A stretch of DNA of 15,025 nt, taken from NCBI GenBank assembly GCA_030597505.1, contig JAUVRS010000025.1:1-15025 (forward strand), in the 5' to 3' direction. Origin of the DNA: Desulfobacteraceae bacterium. Its GTDB lineage: Bacteria; Desulfobacterota; DSM-4660; Desulfatiglandales; Desulfatiglandaceae. Both the position numbers and the translations under genes were made by a program. Below are positions 6,940-14,507 of this stretch, one piece after another. The notes below the pieces were generated by a model. That model was not told the DNA's origin and did no database searches. It was given only the letters and a program-made list of their open reading frames with translations. Numbering within the stretch: position 1 is the first letter of the stretch; each line of letters starts with the position of its first letter.

Positions 6940-7046
6940 GGTTCTTCCTTTCTCAGTTGATATTCTGATAACTCCCAATAATGTCAGGATATCGTCAAGT
7001 ATCAGGTTTCAAGTTTTAGATATTTGCACCCCAAAGATGCGCCATG

Positions 7047-7931
7047 TTACATATCCATGGCATATTTGTTTTCATAGCCTCGCGGTGTGATCATCATATC
7101 CTTGTACGTAAATGTCATACTGTTTCCTATAAAGACCGTGGTCTGCATATCTACGCGAGCATTGTCAAGATGCTTCAAGGGGACAATCTGAATCGTCTGC
7201 CCATCCCGCATGGCGCGACTCACAATTCCGACGGGCGTGTCTTTGTCTCTCCATCGGAGCACAATCTTTTGGGCTGCCTCCAACTGCCAGATTCTCTTTT
7301 TGCTTTTCGGGTTGTAAAGGACAATAACAAAATCAGCTCTTGCCGCAGCTTCCAGACGTTTTTCGATCACCTCCCAGGGTGTCAGAAGATCACTCAGGCT
7401 GATGGTGGCAAAATCGTGTGCCACGGGAGCGCCCAAAAGCGATGCCCCGGAACAGATCGCGGGGATACCGGGGATGACCTCAATTTCAAGTGCGGCACTT
7501 TGGTTATTTTTTTTTGAAACATCCCGGGTTGGCATAACGGGGATGTTTTTGATTCTGCACATTTCAAAAACCAGTCCAGCCATGGCATACACCCCTGCAT
7601 CCCCGCTGGAAACAATAGCACAGCTCTTTCCTCCCAGGCTCATGTTGATGGCAACGTCAACGCGGTCAATCTCCTTTTTCATGGGTGTGGTGACAACATC
7701 CTTCCCGTCAATGAGCGGCCGAATGAGATCAATGTAAGTGGTATAACCAACAACGACATCAACGTCTTTGAGTACGTCCGCAGCCCTTTTGGAGAGATGA
7801 TCCATATTCCCCGGGCCTATACCTACGACGTAAAGCTTTTTCGGGCAATCGCCACTGTGATGTTCCGGGTGTTTTGTTTTGGCACGATCAACCGACCCTG
7901 ATTCGAGCCTAGAATTGCTGCTGCTTCGCAT
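7047..7931 (-). CDS. cbiH: Precorrin-3B / cobalt-precorrin-3 C17-methyltransferase
   Basis: A 294-residue tetrapyrrole methylase (CobJ/CbiH) that adds the C17 methyl from S-adenosylmethionine and contracts the ring. SAM-site motifs are VVGIGPGNMDHL (residues 35-46), SSGDAGVYAMAG (108-119) and VIPGIPAICSGASLLGAP (152-169), followed by the family-specific SLSDLLTPWEVIEKRL. A segment PTRDVSKKNNQSAALE between the GDAGVY region and VIPG looks like an insertion relative to the usual family. The first 30 or so residues are encoded inside the end of cbiG. ATG 7931 is the only standard start before the glycine-rich loop, and it is preceded by TTGGAG. It is the last gene of the corrin operon; no clear intrinsic terminator follows its TAA. 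Confidence 0.92.
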   Translation of the reverse strand: MRSSSNSRLESGSVDRAKTKHPEHHSGDCPKKLYVVGIGPGNMDHLSKRAADVLKDVDVVVGYTTYIDLIRPLIDGKDVVTTPMKKEIDRVDVAINMSLGGKSCAIVSSGDAGVYAMAGLVFEMCRIKNIPVMPTRDVSKKNNQSAALEIEVIPGIPAICSGASLLGAPVAHDFATISLSDLLTPWEVIEKRLEAAARADFVIVLYNPKSKKRIWQLEAAQKIVLRWRDKDTPVGIVSRAMRDGQTIQIVPLKHLDNARVDMQTTVFIGNSMTFTYKDMMITPRGYENKYAMDM

Positions 7932-8893
7932 ACACTTTTTACTCCAACGTGTTTTTCCACAAGAATGGAAGGATTCTGAATTGTCTTGATACGGTTGAGT
8001 TGTTCCTTGGAAAAAAACTCAATAGGCACATCCAGATTCTTTGCCAGTTCCAACAACCCGGCTTCATCTGATTTTATGTCGATACTGACAAGTCCGCTCA
8101 GGCTGTTCAGTGAAAGCCTAAAACGATTTAGCACATCAAACAGAAAATCTTTCAATTCATCAAAACCGGTATTCCGGTTGCACCCGATGCCTGCAACAAG
8201 AGAAGAGGGTCTCAATATCAAAATGGTCCCCGGCAGGTCAACCCTGATGTCATCGATAAACACCCCGGCACAAGAGCCCGTTGGTGAATTGTCGTCCTGA
8301 ATGGAGTGCATCTCCTCAAGGGGGATTACTGACATTTCAACCAGATCCCGGGTCAAAAAATCATAAGGATCATAAATCTCTATGGGATCGCCTTTGATCA
8401 TGGCCATGTTGACATATTTAATGGCCGCAGGGTTTTCAATAAATAGATTTTTCTCCACAGCCAGAACATCTATGGCAGACACGCCATTTATATCTGTGGC
8501 CGTGGTGATCACCGGGTCTGAATCAATCAAATGAGCCACCTTCACGGTCAAGGCATTGGCTCCGCCCACATGTCCTGAAAGAAGGCTGATAACATGATGA
8601 CCTTTTTCGTCGATGACCAAAACCGCGGGGTCCTTTGTCTTATGCTGAATCAGGGGGGCAATCACCCTTACAGCAATCCCCGTTGACATGATAAAGATGT
8701 GTGCAGGATATTGCTTGAAATACCGCGTAACGCCCTTCTTTAATCCCGAAAACCGGTGAACTGTTGTGCCTTGCAGGGGCAGGCCCTCTAAAAAAAACAG
8801 GTCTGCACCCTCCATTTTTTCTGCAATCTTCTCAGCCAGATCCACCCCGTTTGGAGTCACTGCCCAGATAGCGGTTTTGTCTCTGTCCTTCAT
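7823..8893 (-). CDS. cbiG: Cobalt-precorrin-5A hydrolase
   Basis: A 356-residue full-length CbiG, which hydrolyses the ring-A delta-lactone of cobalt-precorrin-5A and releases acetaldehyde in the anaerobic B12 pathway. The N-terminal domain has FIMSTGIAVRVIAPLI (residues 67-82) and LLSGHVGGANALT (104-116). A central region follows, and the C-terminal domain begins LVAGIGCNRNT (232-242) and ends near LIVPKQNTRNITVAIA. Its presence identifies the anaerobic route rather than the oxygen-dependent CobG/CobF one. It lies 11 nt downstream of cbiF with only a weak Shine-Dalgarno sequence, suggesting translation coupled to the gene before. Its last 109 nt also encode the N-terminus of cbiH in another frame. 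The stop is TAG. Confidence 0.93.
   Translation of the reverse strand: MKDRDKTAIWAVTPNGVDLAEKIAEKMEGADLFFLEGLPLQGTTVHRFSGLKKGVTRYFKQYPAHIFIMSTGIAVRVIAPLIQHKTKDPAVLVIDEKGHHVISLLSGHVGGANALTVKVAHLIDSDPVITTATDINGVSAIDVLAVEKNLFIENPAAIKYVNMAMIKGDPIEIYDPYDFLTRDLVEMSVIPLEEMHSIQDDNSPTGSCAGVFIDDIRVDLPGTILILRPSSLVAGIGCNRNTGFDELKDFLFDVLNRFRLSLNSLSGLVSIDIKSDEAGLLELAKNLDVPIEFFSKEQLNRIKTIQNPSILVEKHVGVKSVCEAAAILGSNQGRLIVPKQNTRNITVAIARKSFTS
7942..7947 (-). promoter_or_regulatory. Candidate cbiH ribosome binding site inside cbiG
   Basis: TTGGAG on the minus strand, ten bases before ATG 7931, within the cbiG coding sequence. It supports use of this unusual overlapping start. No ATG, GTG or TTG occurs in the cbiH frame between here and the glycine-rich SAM loop. 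Confidence 0.5.
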
Positions 8894-8904
8894 TTTACAA
8901 AAAG

Positions 8905-9678
8905 CTATTCTCTGTAGCCATGTGAAAAATGTTGATCATACAGTCTGGATTTGTGTTCTAATGTCTCCGCCGTAACGTCCAGAACCTTTCCAACGATGAT
9001 CAGGGCATGACGCGAAATATTTTCGGAGCGGGTCACTTCGGTCAACTGCCCAACGGTTGTCCGGACAATTTTTTCATCCGGATGACTGACGCGGTAAGCA
9101 ACCACACAACCGGTGTCCTGGCCGTATGTTTTTTTGAGGATGGCCTCCACCTTTTCAACAAAGCCGACACTAAGGTAAATGGCCATGGAAGCCTGGTGTG
9201 CAGCCAGACCCTCCAGGGCCTCCATCTCGGGCACCGGCGTTCTTCCGGCGATCCGGGTAAGGATTAACGTCTGGGAAACTTCCGGGAGGGTGTATTCAAG
9301 TCCTATGGCAGCTGCAGCGGCAAAGGCTGCCGTGACCCCCGGGATAACCTGGTAGGGGAGGCCCCGTTTATCCAGGGCTGCCATTTGTTCAAAAATAGCG
9401 CCATAGAGACTCGGGTCTCCGGTGTGGAGCCGAACGACCCTCATTCCCCCCCGAAAAGCCCCCTCAATTTTATCGATGATCTCTCCAAGATCCAGAGACG
9501 CACTGCTTATCTTTGTGGCTTTCACTGGTGCCCACTTGAGAACGGCTTCCGGAACAAGAGACCCTGCATAAATCACCATATTTGCATGTCTCAAGGTTTG
9601 CTGTCCTTTGACAGTAATAAGATCCGGATCTCCGGGACCCGCGCCGACAAATATGACCGGGTGATTATCTTTTGACAT
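8905..9678 (-). CDS. cbiF: Precorrin-4 / cobalt-precorrin-4 C11-methyltransferase
   Basis: A 257-residue tetrapyrrole methylase (CbiF/CobM) adding the C11 methyl group. The glycine-rich SAM loop is FVGAGPGDPDLITVKG (residues 10-25). The second motif is RLHTGDPSLYGAI (83-95), followed by QVIPGVTAAFAAAAAIGLEYTLPEVSQTLILTR, which is typical of C11 methylases, and HALIIVGKVL near the C-terminus. Length and motif order match the family. The start is ATG with AGGA seven bases upstream, 8 nt after the end of cobL. The stop is TAG. Its product is the substrate of CbiG, encoded next. Confidence 0.94.
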   Translation of the reverse strand: MSKDNHPVIFVGAGPGDPDLITVKGQQTLRHANMVIYAGSLVPEAVLKWAPVKATKISSASLDLGEIIDKIEGAFRGGMRVVRLHTGDPSLYGAIFEQMAALDKRGLPYQVIPGVTAAFAAAAAIGLEYTLPEVSQTLILTRIAGRTPVPEMEALEGLAAHQASMAIYLSVGFVEKVEAILKKTYGQDTGCVVAYRVSHPDEKIVRTTVGQLTEVTRSENISRHALIIVGKVLDVTAETLEHKSRLYDQHFSHGYRE

Positions 9679-9686
9679 GATAAATC

Positions 9687-10901
9687 CTATTTTTTCCCTG
9701 AGATGATCCAGACCGGATTTTGAGCCTCAAATCTCAGGCTCCAGGGCATGACCTTACTGCGTTGTATTTGAATCTGGATCACCTCGGTACTAAACCCAAC
9801 ATTCTGGAGGGTTTTTTGGGCCGCTTCAAGATTGTCCAACAACACCGCATTGATCACAATGACCCCTTCCGGTTTTATCAAAGACACGGCAACCGTAACG
9901 ATCCGAGCAAGCTGCCGGCCGCCACCGCCGATAAAGATCCGGTCGGGTTCGGGGAGATCCTGAAGACCCTCCGGCATAACCGATTGGATCACCTTGATGT
10001 TGGTGACGCCAAACCGCTTGATGTTTGTCTTTATCTGCTCGATTCTTTTTGGATTTTTTTCCACCGCAAAAATCTTCCCTTTTGAGACAAAAACGGAGGC
10101 TTCAATTGCAATTGACCCGCTGCCCGCTCCGAGGTCCCACAGGACATGATGCGAGCGAAGGTTGAGTTTTGCAAGCGTTACAGCCCTTGTTTCTGATTTT
10201 GTAATCAGCCCCCCATCATGATCAAAGAGTTCCCCTGCCATACCCAGATGAGCGGTTTGAGCCTTTTTTCCGCGCTTTTTTACCCCTTTAAAAATAACCA
10301 CATTGGGCTCTGAAAAAGTTAAGACAGCGGCCTCCGCCAACTTATACCATCCAATTTTTTCTTCCGGTTCGCCATGTCTTTCAAACACACCCATGGTTAC
10401 ATCACCGGCTTTTTTTGAAATAAGAAGACCAGCCAGCCAGGCCGGGTTTCTTTTCGGATCAGTAAAGACAGCCACCCGTTTATGGGTTTTCAACGCATTC
10501 AGAAGCTCCGGCTCACTGTCACGGCCATGGAGACTGATCACCTTGGCCTGACTCCAGGGTTCTTTGATCCTCGAAAAAGCAGCCGCAATGGAAGAGATGT
10601 TTGGCAACACCCGGACCTGATCCGGTCCCAGAGCATCTATAATGGTGGCACCGACGCCAAAAAAGAGGGGGTCTCCCGATGCCAACACCACGATGGCCTT
10701 TTGTTTTATATGCGATTGAATAAAATTTATGGCACCTCTCAGGTCTTTGGTAATTTTTTTCTTTTGTGCAGGTGTATTCTCAAAAAAAGAAAGATGCCGC
10801 TCGCCCCCCATAAGGACATCCGCTTCCTGAATTATCTTTTTGTGTTTTTCTGTCAGGTCTTCTGGCGAAAGCCCCATTCCGATAATGGTCACCGGTTTCA
10901 T
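9687..10901 (-). CDS. cobL: Precorrin-6Y / cobalt-precorrin-7 C5,C15-methyltransferase (decarboxylating), CbiE-CbiT fusion
   Basis: A 404-residue fusion of two enzymes. Residues 1 to about 205 are the CbiE tetrapyrrole methylase: IIGMGLSPEDLT (6-17), VVLASGDPLFFGVG (71-84), VISLHGRD (121-128). Residues about 215-404 are the CbiT Rossmann-fold methylase: TKSETRAVTLAKL (234-246), the SAM motif LWDLGAGSGSIAIEAS (254-269), FAVEKNP (278-284) and RIFIGGGGRQL (321-331). Together they methylate C5 and C15 and decarboxylate the ring-C acetate. In Salmonella these are separate proteins; the fusion is as in aerobic CobL and is common in many bacteria. Its ATG overlaps the TGA of cbiD (ATGA), so translation is probably coupled. 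The stop is TAG. Confidence 0.94.
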   Translation of the reverse strand: MKPVTIIGMGLSPEDLTEKHKKIIQEADVLMGGERHLSFFENTPAQKKKITKDLRGAINFIQSHIKQKAIVVLASGDPLFFGVGATIIDALGPDQVRVLPNISSIAAAFSRIKEPWSQAKVISLHGRDSEPELLNALKTHKRVAVFTDPKRNPAWLAGLLISKKAGDVTMGVFERHGEPEEKIGWYKLAEAAVLTFSEPNVVIFKGVKKRGKKAQTAHLGMAGELFDHDGGLITKSETRAVTLAKLNLRSHHVLWDLGAGSGSIAIEASVFVSKGKIFAVEKNPKRIEQIKTNIKRFGVTNIKVIQSVMPEGLQDLPEPDRIFIGGGGRQLARIVTVAVSLIKPEGVIVINAVLLDNLEAAQKTLQNVGFSTEVIQIQIQRSKVMPWSLRFEAQNPVWIISGKK

Positions 10902-12007
10902 GATAACGTCGTCTCCGAATCAAAGATAATGTGTCCATCAAAACCGTAAATGACGCCCTGAATCTCAACCGATGGTCCTGCGAATGTTCGGGCCCATTTC
11001 ACCATCTCTTCACCCACACGGGAAACCACTTCGGGAAATTCGGGGAGGATAAAATCAAGGGCATGCCGCGCTGTGTTGGCGGTGGCAATCTGGTTTGACA
11101 AAAGTTTATTTCCCGTCAATTCCCATGCCCATTTGGACAACCGCTCCAGGGTCAAACTTGATCTCGCCGCATGTGTGTGAGGGATGCCCTGGGCCATTTT
11201 TACGGCCTTACCAAAAAATACAGTGATTGATGCCTTTTGAAATTTCTTTTCCGCAACCTTGGTCAGGGACATTTTGAAAAAATCGCCGATTTGGATAAAG
11301 GATTCCTCTGGAAATTGTTTCCACCACCTCTGCGAAAAACGCTCACCCCGCCGACCAGTGGTCAACACCACCTGGTCGAGGCCGGAGGCCTTTGCCACGG
11401 GCAGGGCTGTCTCAATGGTGGCAATATACGCCTCATGGGCAATAGGTCGGACAACACCCGTAGTGCCCAGGATGGAAATCCCGCCGAGGATGCCCAGCCT
11501 TGCATTCAGGGTTTTTTTTGCCAGATTCTCACCCTCGGGGACAAACACGCGGGTTAAAACGGATCCCCTGAATCGGTGTTTTTTTAAAACCTCTCCAACC
11601 GCCTCCGATATCATTTTTCTGGGCCCCCGGGTTATGGCAGGCTCACCAGTTGGGATCCCAAGTCCCGGTTTGGTGACCTTTCCCACGCCTTTTCCGCCGG
11701 TTATGATCAAAGGTTTTGTCCCTGCGTGATCTGACAGACAGACCGTGGCGCCGATCTCCGCCTTATGGGTAATATCCGGGTCATCTCCCGCGTCCTTGAT
11801 GATCGAACACTGTGCACTCCGGTCATCAATTTTCAAGCAGGAATGAACCGGGATCTGAATGCTCTGTCCTGTCAACAACCTAATGGTCACATGGTCCGGG
11901 ACTCGACCGTCAAGAAGAAGCATAAGGGCGCCCTTTGTGGCGGCGGCTGCAGCCGTACCGGTTGTAAACCCACACCGCAGCTTTTTGTCTTTTTTAGGGC
12001 TCATCAT
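10898..12007 (-). CDS. cbiD: Cobalt-precorrin-5B C1-methyltransferase
   Basis: A 369-residue CbiD, the S-adenosylmethionine-dependent C1-methylase specific to the anaerobic pathway. The family opening reads RCGFTTGTAAAAATKGAL (residues 11-28), with Ala where many members have Cys in GTCAAAA. GGKGVGKVTKPGLGIPTGEPAI is the conserved Gly-rich stretch, and LGILGGISILGTTGVVRP and SLTLERLSKWAWE follow as expected. Length is normal. The start ATG overlaps the TGA of the membrane-protein gene before it (ATGATGA), and its own TGA overlaps the cobL start, so it is translationally linked on both sides. Confidence 0.94.
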   Translation of the reverse strand: MMSPKKDKKLRCGFTTGTAAAAATKGALMLLLDGRVPDHVTIRLLTGQSIQIPVHSCLKIDDRSAQCSIIKDAGDDPDITHKAEIGATVCLSDHAGTKPLIITGGKGVGKVTKPGLGIPTGEPAITRGPRKMISEAVGEVLKKHRFRGSVLTRVFVPEGENLAKKTLNARLGILGGISILGTTGVVRPIAHEAYIATIETALPVAKASGLDQVVLTTGRRGERFSQRWWKQFPEESFIQIGDFFKMSLTKVAEKKFQKASITVFFGKAVKMAQGIPHTHAARSSLTLERLSKWAWELTGNKLLSNQIATANTARHALDFILPEFPEVVSRVGEEMVKWARTFAGPSVEIQGVIYGFDGHIIFDSETTLS

Positions 12008-13056
12008 CCTACCGCATAATAAACAACACCGGCAAAAACAATGCTCACGATCCGAAACCCCTGCCCCAAGAGCAACAGCTGTGTTCCCATCACGGGTGAA
12101 AAAATGCCAATGTACCGGGGCAATTGATGCCGCAGCGATCGAACCGGGAAGGCCACAATGTTACCGATAAGCAGGGCCATGGCGGTTTGTTTTATGGTCA
12201 ATGCACCGGCATCCAGGAGCGCTCCTGCTGCTGCGAACCCGGAGGTGAACTCAGCGGCAAAACTCAGGATAACAACGGAAAGGGATTCCATGGGCACCAC
12301 CGTTGTAACCACATAATGGGCCAACCAGTTTCTGGCTGCCCCAAACAGACCCATGGCGTTTAGCATATACACCAGGACATAAATGGGCAACACATAGATA
12401 GCAATGCCAATCACCCGTGCCGGCAATCCATCCCGGATGGATTTCCATATTTCGACCCATGTCTTTCTTTTTGGATCTTTGGGCGGACTTTTTTCCCTTT
12501 CTTCATTTACATTCATCCCTTTTTGAAAATGGCCGTAGATCAGAAAAACAATGGTCCGGAAAACCATGGCGATAAAAGTCAGCAAAAAATAAAGGGCCCC
12601 TGCCCAACGGGTCAAGGGAATAACTATAAAAAACGTGGTCGGCAGGTGAAGAAAATAGGCCGGCATCTGATTGACAAAATTGGAAAGAAAAAGTTGTTTT
12701 TTTGTGATCTTTTCTCTTTTATAATACTCGAGAAGCATGGCATTGGCAGACACGCCGGAGAAAAAAGCCGTAGTAAATGCAGCGCTACAGCGCGCCCCCA
12801 GATTTCCAAACCGAAATAAAGGGCCTGCCAGCCTTGCCAGCGTTTTGGTCCAACCCGAGGCCTCGATGACCTGTCCAAGCGCAAGACCGATGGCGATAAA
12901 AAACATGAGACGGATCAACGGCCATAAAAGCTGAGCCGTAATTCTGTGAATACCAAGATCACCCGCCAGCCAGGTTCCGGTAATGAGCATTGTCAGAGAA
13001 ACCCCGGATGAAATGGCAAGCGTCCGGTATTTGGGTTCAGCTTTTTTTTCTCTCAT
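12004..13056 (-). CDS. Gate-domain (nucleoside-recognition type) membrane protein in the cobalamin operon
   Basis: A 350-residue integral membrane protein with about eight to ten hydrophobic segments (roughly residues 12-31, 43-65, 90-108, 134-148, 152-174, 215-235, 256-282, 289-305, 315-332, 334-349) and a charged cytosolic loop near 178-210. It resembles proteins of the nucleoside-recognition/Gate family: FFSGVSANAMLLEYY (98-112), FVNQMPAYFLHLP (127-139) and EFTSGFAAAGALLDAGAL (269-286) are the sort of conserved stretches found there. The family name does not prove nucleoside transport. It overlaps the end of cbiL by 20 nt and the start of cbiD by 4 nt, so it is firmly embedded in the operon. 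Transport of cobalt, a corrinoid or a precursor is the natural guess; its substrate is not shown by the sequence. Confidence 0.75.
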   Translation of the reverse strand: MREKKAEPKYRTLAISSGVSLTMLITGTWLAGDLGIHRITAQLLWPLIRLMFFIAIGLALGQVIEASGWTKTLARLAGPLFRFGNLGARCSAAFTTAFFSGVSANAMLLEYYKREKITKKQLFLSNFVNQMPAYFLHLPTTFFIVIPLTRWAGALYFLLTFIAMVFRTIVFLIYGHFQKGMNVNEEREKSPPKDPKRKTWVEIWKSIRDGLPARVIGIAIYVLPIYVLVYMLNAMGLFGAARNWLAHYVVTTVVPMESLSVVILSFAAEFTSGFAAAGALLDAGALTIKQTAMALLIGNIVAFPVRSLRHQLPRYIGIFSPVMGTQLLLLGQGFRIVSIVFAGVVYYAVG

Positions 13057-13774
13057 TGCTTTTTTTTTGTCTTGCGACGATCAGTGTCCAGTAACAGGGC
13101 CGGCGATCTCCCAATTCATTTATGTCCCTAAAGATTTTTTCATCTTTCTGTCCGCAATTGGAAATGCCGATGGATTCTTGATACACCCCGGCTTCCTCAA
13201 TAGCCAAAACAATATCTTCGACGTTCCGGTAGGCCTTTAGAAACACCACACACTCGGGCTTGGCAACAAACTCCCGCAGGCGGTCGCCCCCTCCAGCACC
13301 GGAGGTCAGCACCAGGGATTCCTCGCCTTCAACAAGTGGTATGTTCACACTGGCGGCGGCTGCCTGATAAGACGTGATCCCCGGTATGCTTATGATGGGG
13401 AACCGTGACCCAAGTTCTTGGACGTTTTTCAGAATGTACCCGAAGGTAGAATAAGTCATGACATCTCCAAGGGCATTAAAAGCAACTTTGAAACCCTGTT
13501 CCAGATGCTTGATGATTGTTTCAGCATGTTCTTTCCAGGCAGCTTCTTTTTCGTCTTGATTACTCGTCATGGGAAAATAGAGCATCCGAACGGGTATAGC
13601 GTCCGGGATGTGGGGCTTGGCAATGCTTAGTGCAAGGCTGTAGGCATTTTTCGTAGACGCTGCTGCAAAGACCATATCCACCATGTTTAAGACACGCGCT
13701 GCTTTTAGCGTAAGCAGTTCCGGATCACCGGGGCCAACACCCACTCCGTATAAGACCCCCCCTTTTTTTTTCAT
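13037..13774 (-). CDS. cbiL: Precorrin-2 / cobalt-precorrin-2 C20-methyltransferase
   Basis: A 245-residue tetrapyrrole methylase (CbiL/CobI), the first methylation of the corrin branch. The SAM loop is YGVGVGPGDPELLTLKAARVL (split here across residues 9-29). Further motifs are FNALGDVMTYSTFGYI and IISIPGITSYQAAAA, which is the C20-methylase version of the PG loop. I chose ATG 13774 because GAGGAA lies just upstream and the SAM loop follows directly. The frame is open further, with an ATG at 13822 that would add 16 polar residues but has a weaker ribosome site. Codons 2-6 form an A9G7 homopolymer. The C-terminus overlaps the membrane-protein start by 20 nt. Confidence 0.92.
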   Translation of the reverse strand: MKKKGGVLYGVGVGPGDPELLTLKAARVLNMVDMVFAAASTKNAYSLALSIAKPHIPDAIPVRMLYFPMTSNQDEKEAAWKEHAETIIKHLEQGFKVAFNALGDVMTYSTFGYILKNVQELGSRFPIISIPGITSYQAAAASVNIPLVEGEESLVLTSGAGGGDRLREFVAKPECVVFLKAYRNVEDIVLAIEEAGVYQESIGISNCGQKDEKIFRDINELGDRRPCYWTLIVARQKKSNERKKS

Positions 13775-13777
13775 GGT

Positions 13778-13783
13778 TTCCTC
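13778..13783 (-). promoter_or_regulatory. cbiL ribosome binding site
   Basis: GAGGAA on the minus strand directly upstream of ATG 13774. It decides the start in favour of 13774 over the in-frame ATGs at 13822 and further upstream. Confidence 0.6.
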
Positions 13784-13852
13784 ACGATATTTCTTGTTTG
13801 CTATATTCAGATTTTCGGTCATTTGGCACCTAACCAAGAATGGAGCCATCAC

Positions 13853-13879
13853 CGAGACCAATGCCATATAGCGGTCTCG
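13853..13879 (-). other. Hairpin between cbiC and cbiL
   Basis: On the minus strand, CGAGACC and GGTCTCG form a perfect 7-bp stem separated by 13 nt, which can form a further GC/GC pair. It begins 11 nt after the cbiC stop codon in the 115-nt gap before cbiL. No T-tract follows, so it is not a standard terminator; mRNA processing or stability are possible roles. Confidence 0.45.
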
Positions 13880-13889
13880 CACAGGTTCT

Positions 13890-14507
13890 TTATGATGCTC
13901 CAGCTGCGATGATGGCCAGGGCATTAACAACACTGGCCGCCACATTAGATCCCCCCTTCCGCCCAATGTTTGAAATAAACGGAAGGTCCAGTTCCATCAA
14001 TGCTGTCTTTGATTCAGCCGCATTGACGAACCCCACGGGAAGACCGATGATAAGAGCAGGCGGATTTTTGTTTTCCTTGACAAGCTCAATCAGACGGAGC
14101 AGCGCTGTCGGGGCATTGCCCACAACATAGATACCACCCGACATTTTTTTCCGTGCAGCATCCACGGCAGCGCTGGCCCGGGTTGACCCGGAATCAGCGG
14201 CGATCTGCCGGACCGAGTCGTCATTGATATGGCATTCTACGGACGCTCCGAATTGCGAAAGCTCATTTTTGCGGATGCCGACCCGGGCCATATTTGTGTC
14301 TGTGATAATGGTTTTTCCATGCTGGATAGCCTCAACGCCGACAGTTATGGCATGGGGATGGAAACAAACACTGTTTTTGTATTCAAAATCAGCAGATGTA
14401 TGGATCATCCTTCGCACGACCTGCCACTGATCTGGCGAAAAATCATGTGCCCCTGCCTCTTGGTCGATGATCTTGAAACTTAATGCCTCTATTTCCTCGG
14501 GTTTCAT
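13890..14507 (-). CDS. cbiC: Precorrin-8X / cobalt-precorrin-8 methylmutase
   Basis: A 205-residue CbiC/CobH, which moves the C11 methyl to C12 to give (cobalt-)hydrogenobyrinate or cobyrinate. RRMIHTSADFEY carries the likely catalytic His36. GKTIITDTNMARVGI, YVVGNAPTALLRL, ALIIGLPVGFVNAAESK and ISNIGRKGGSNVAASVVNAL are the conserved family blocks in the expected order. Length is normal. The start ATG overlaps the TGA of cbiA (ATGA), implying coupled translation. It is separated from cbiL by 115 nt, the longest gap in this operon, which holds a hairpin. Confidence 0.95.
   Translation of the reverse strand: MKPEEIEALSFKIIDQEAGAHDFSPDQWQVVRRMIHTSADFEYKNSVCFHPHAITVGVEAIQHGKTIITDTNMARVGIRKNELSQFGASVECHINDDSVRQIAADSGSTRASAAVDAARKKMSGGIYVVGNAPTALLRLIELVKENKNPPALIIGLPVGFVNAAESKTALMELDLPFISNIGRKGGSNVAASVVNALAIIAAGAS

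Noticed and set aside
6979..7046. An intrinsic terminator after cbiH, from GCATC-TTTGG-GGTGC
   Set aside because: The stem is only five pairs including a G-T pair, and no T-run follows it.
7841..7862. B12-box-like GCCACTG at 7851-7857 on the plus strand, near a GGGCAATC stretch
   Set aside because: It lies inside the cbiG/cbiH overlap, on the strand opposite to the genes, and is fully explained by coding for ITVAIARKS in CbiG. No surrounding cobalamin riboswitch helices were seen.
13775..13966. Longer cbiL product starting at ATG 13966 or nearby upstream starts
   Set aside because: The extra N-terminus overlaps cbiC, has no family resemblance, and lacks a good ribosome site. ATG 13774 has GAGGAA directly upstream and leads straight into the SAM loop.
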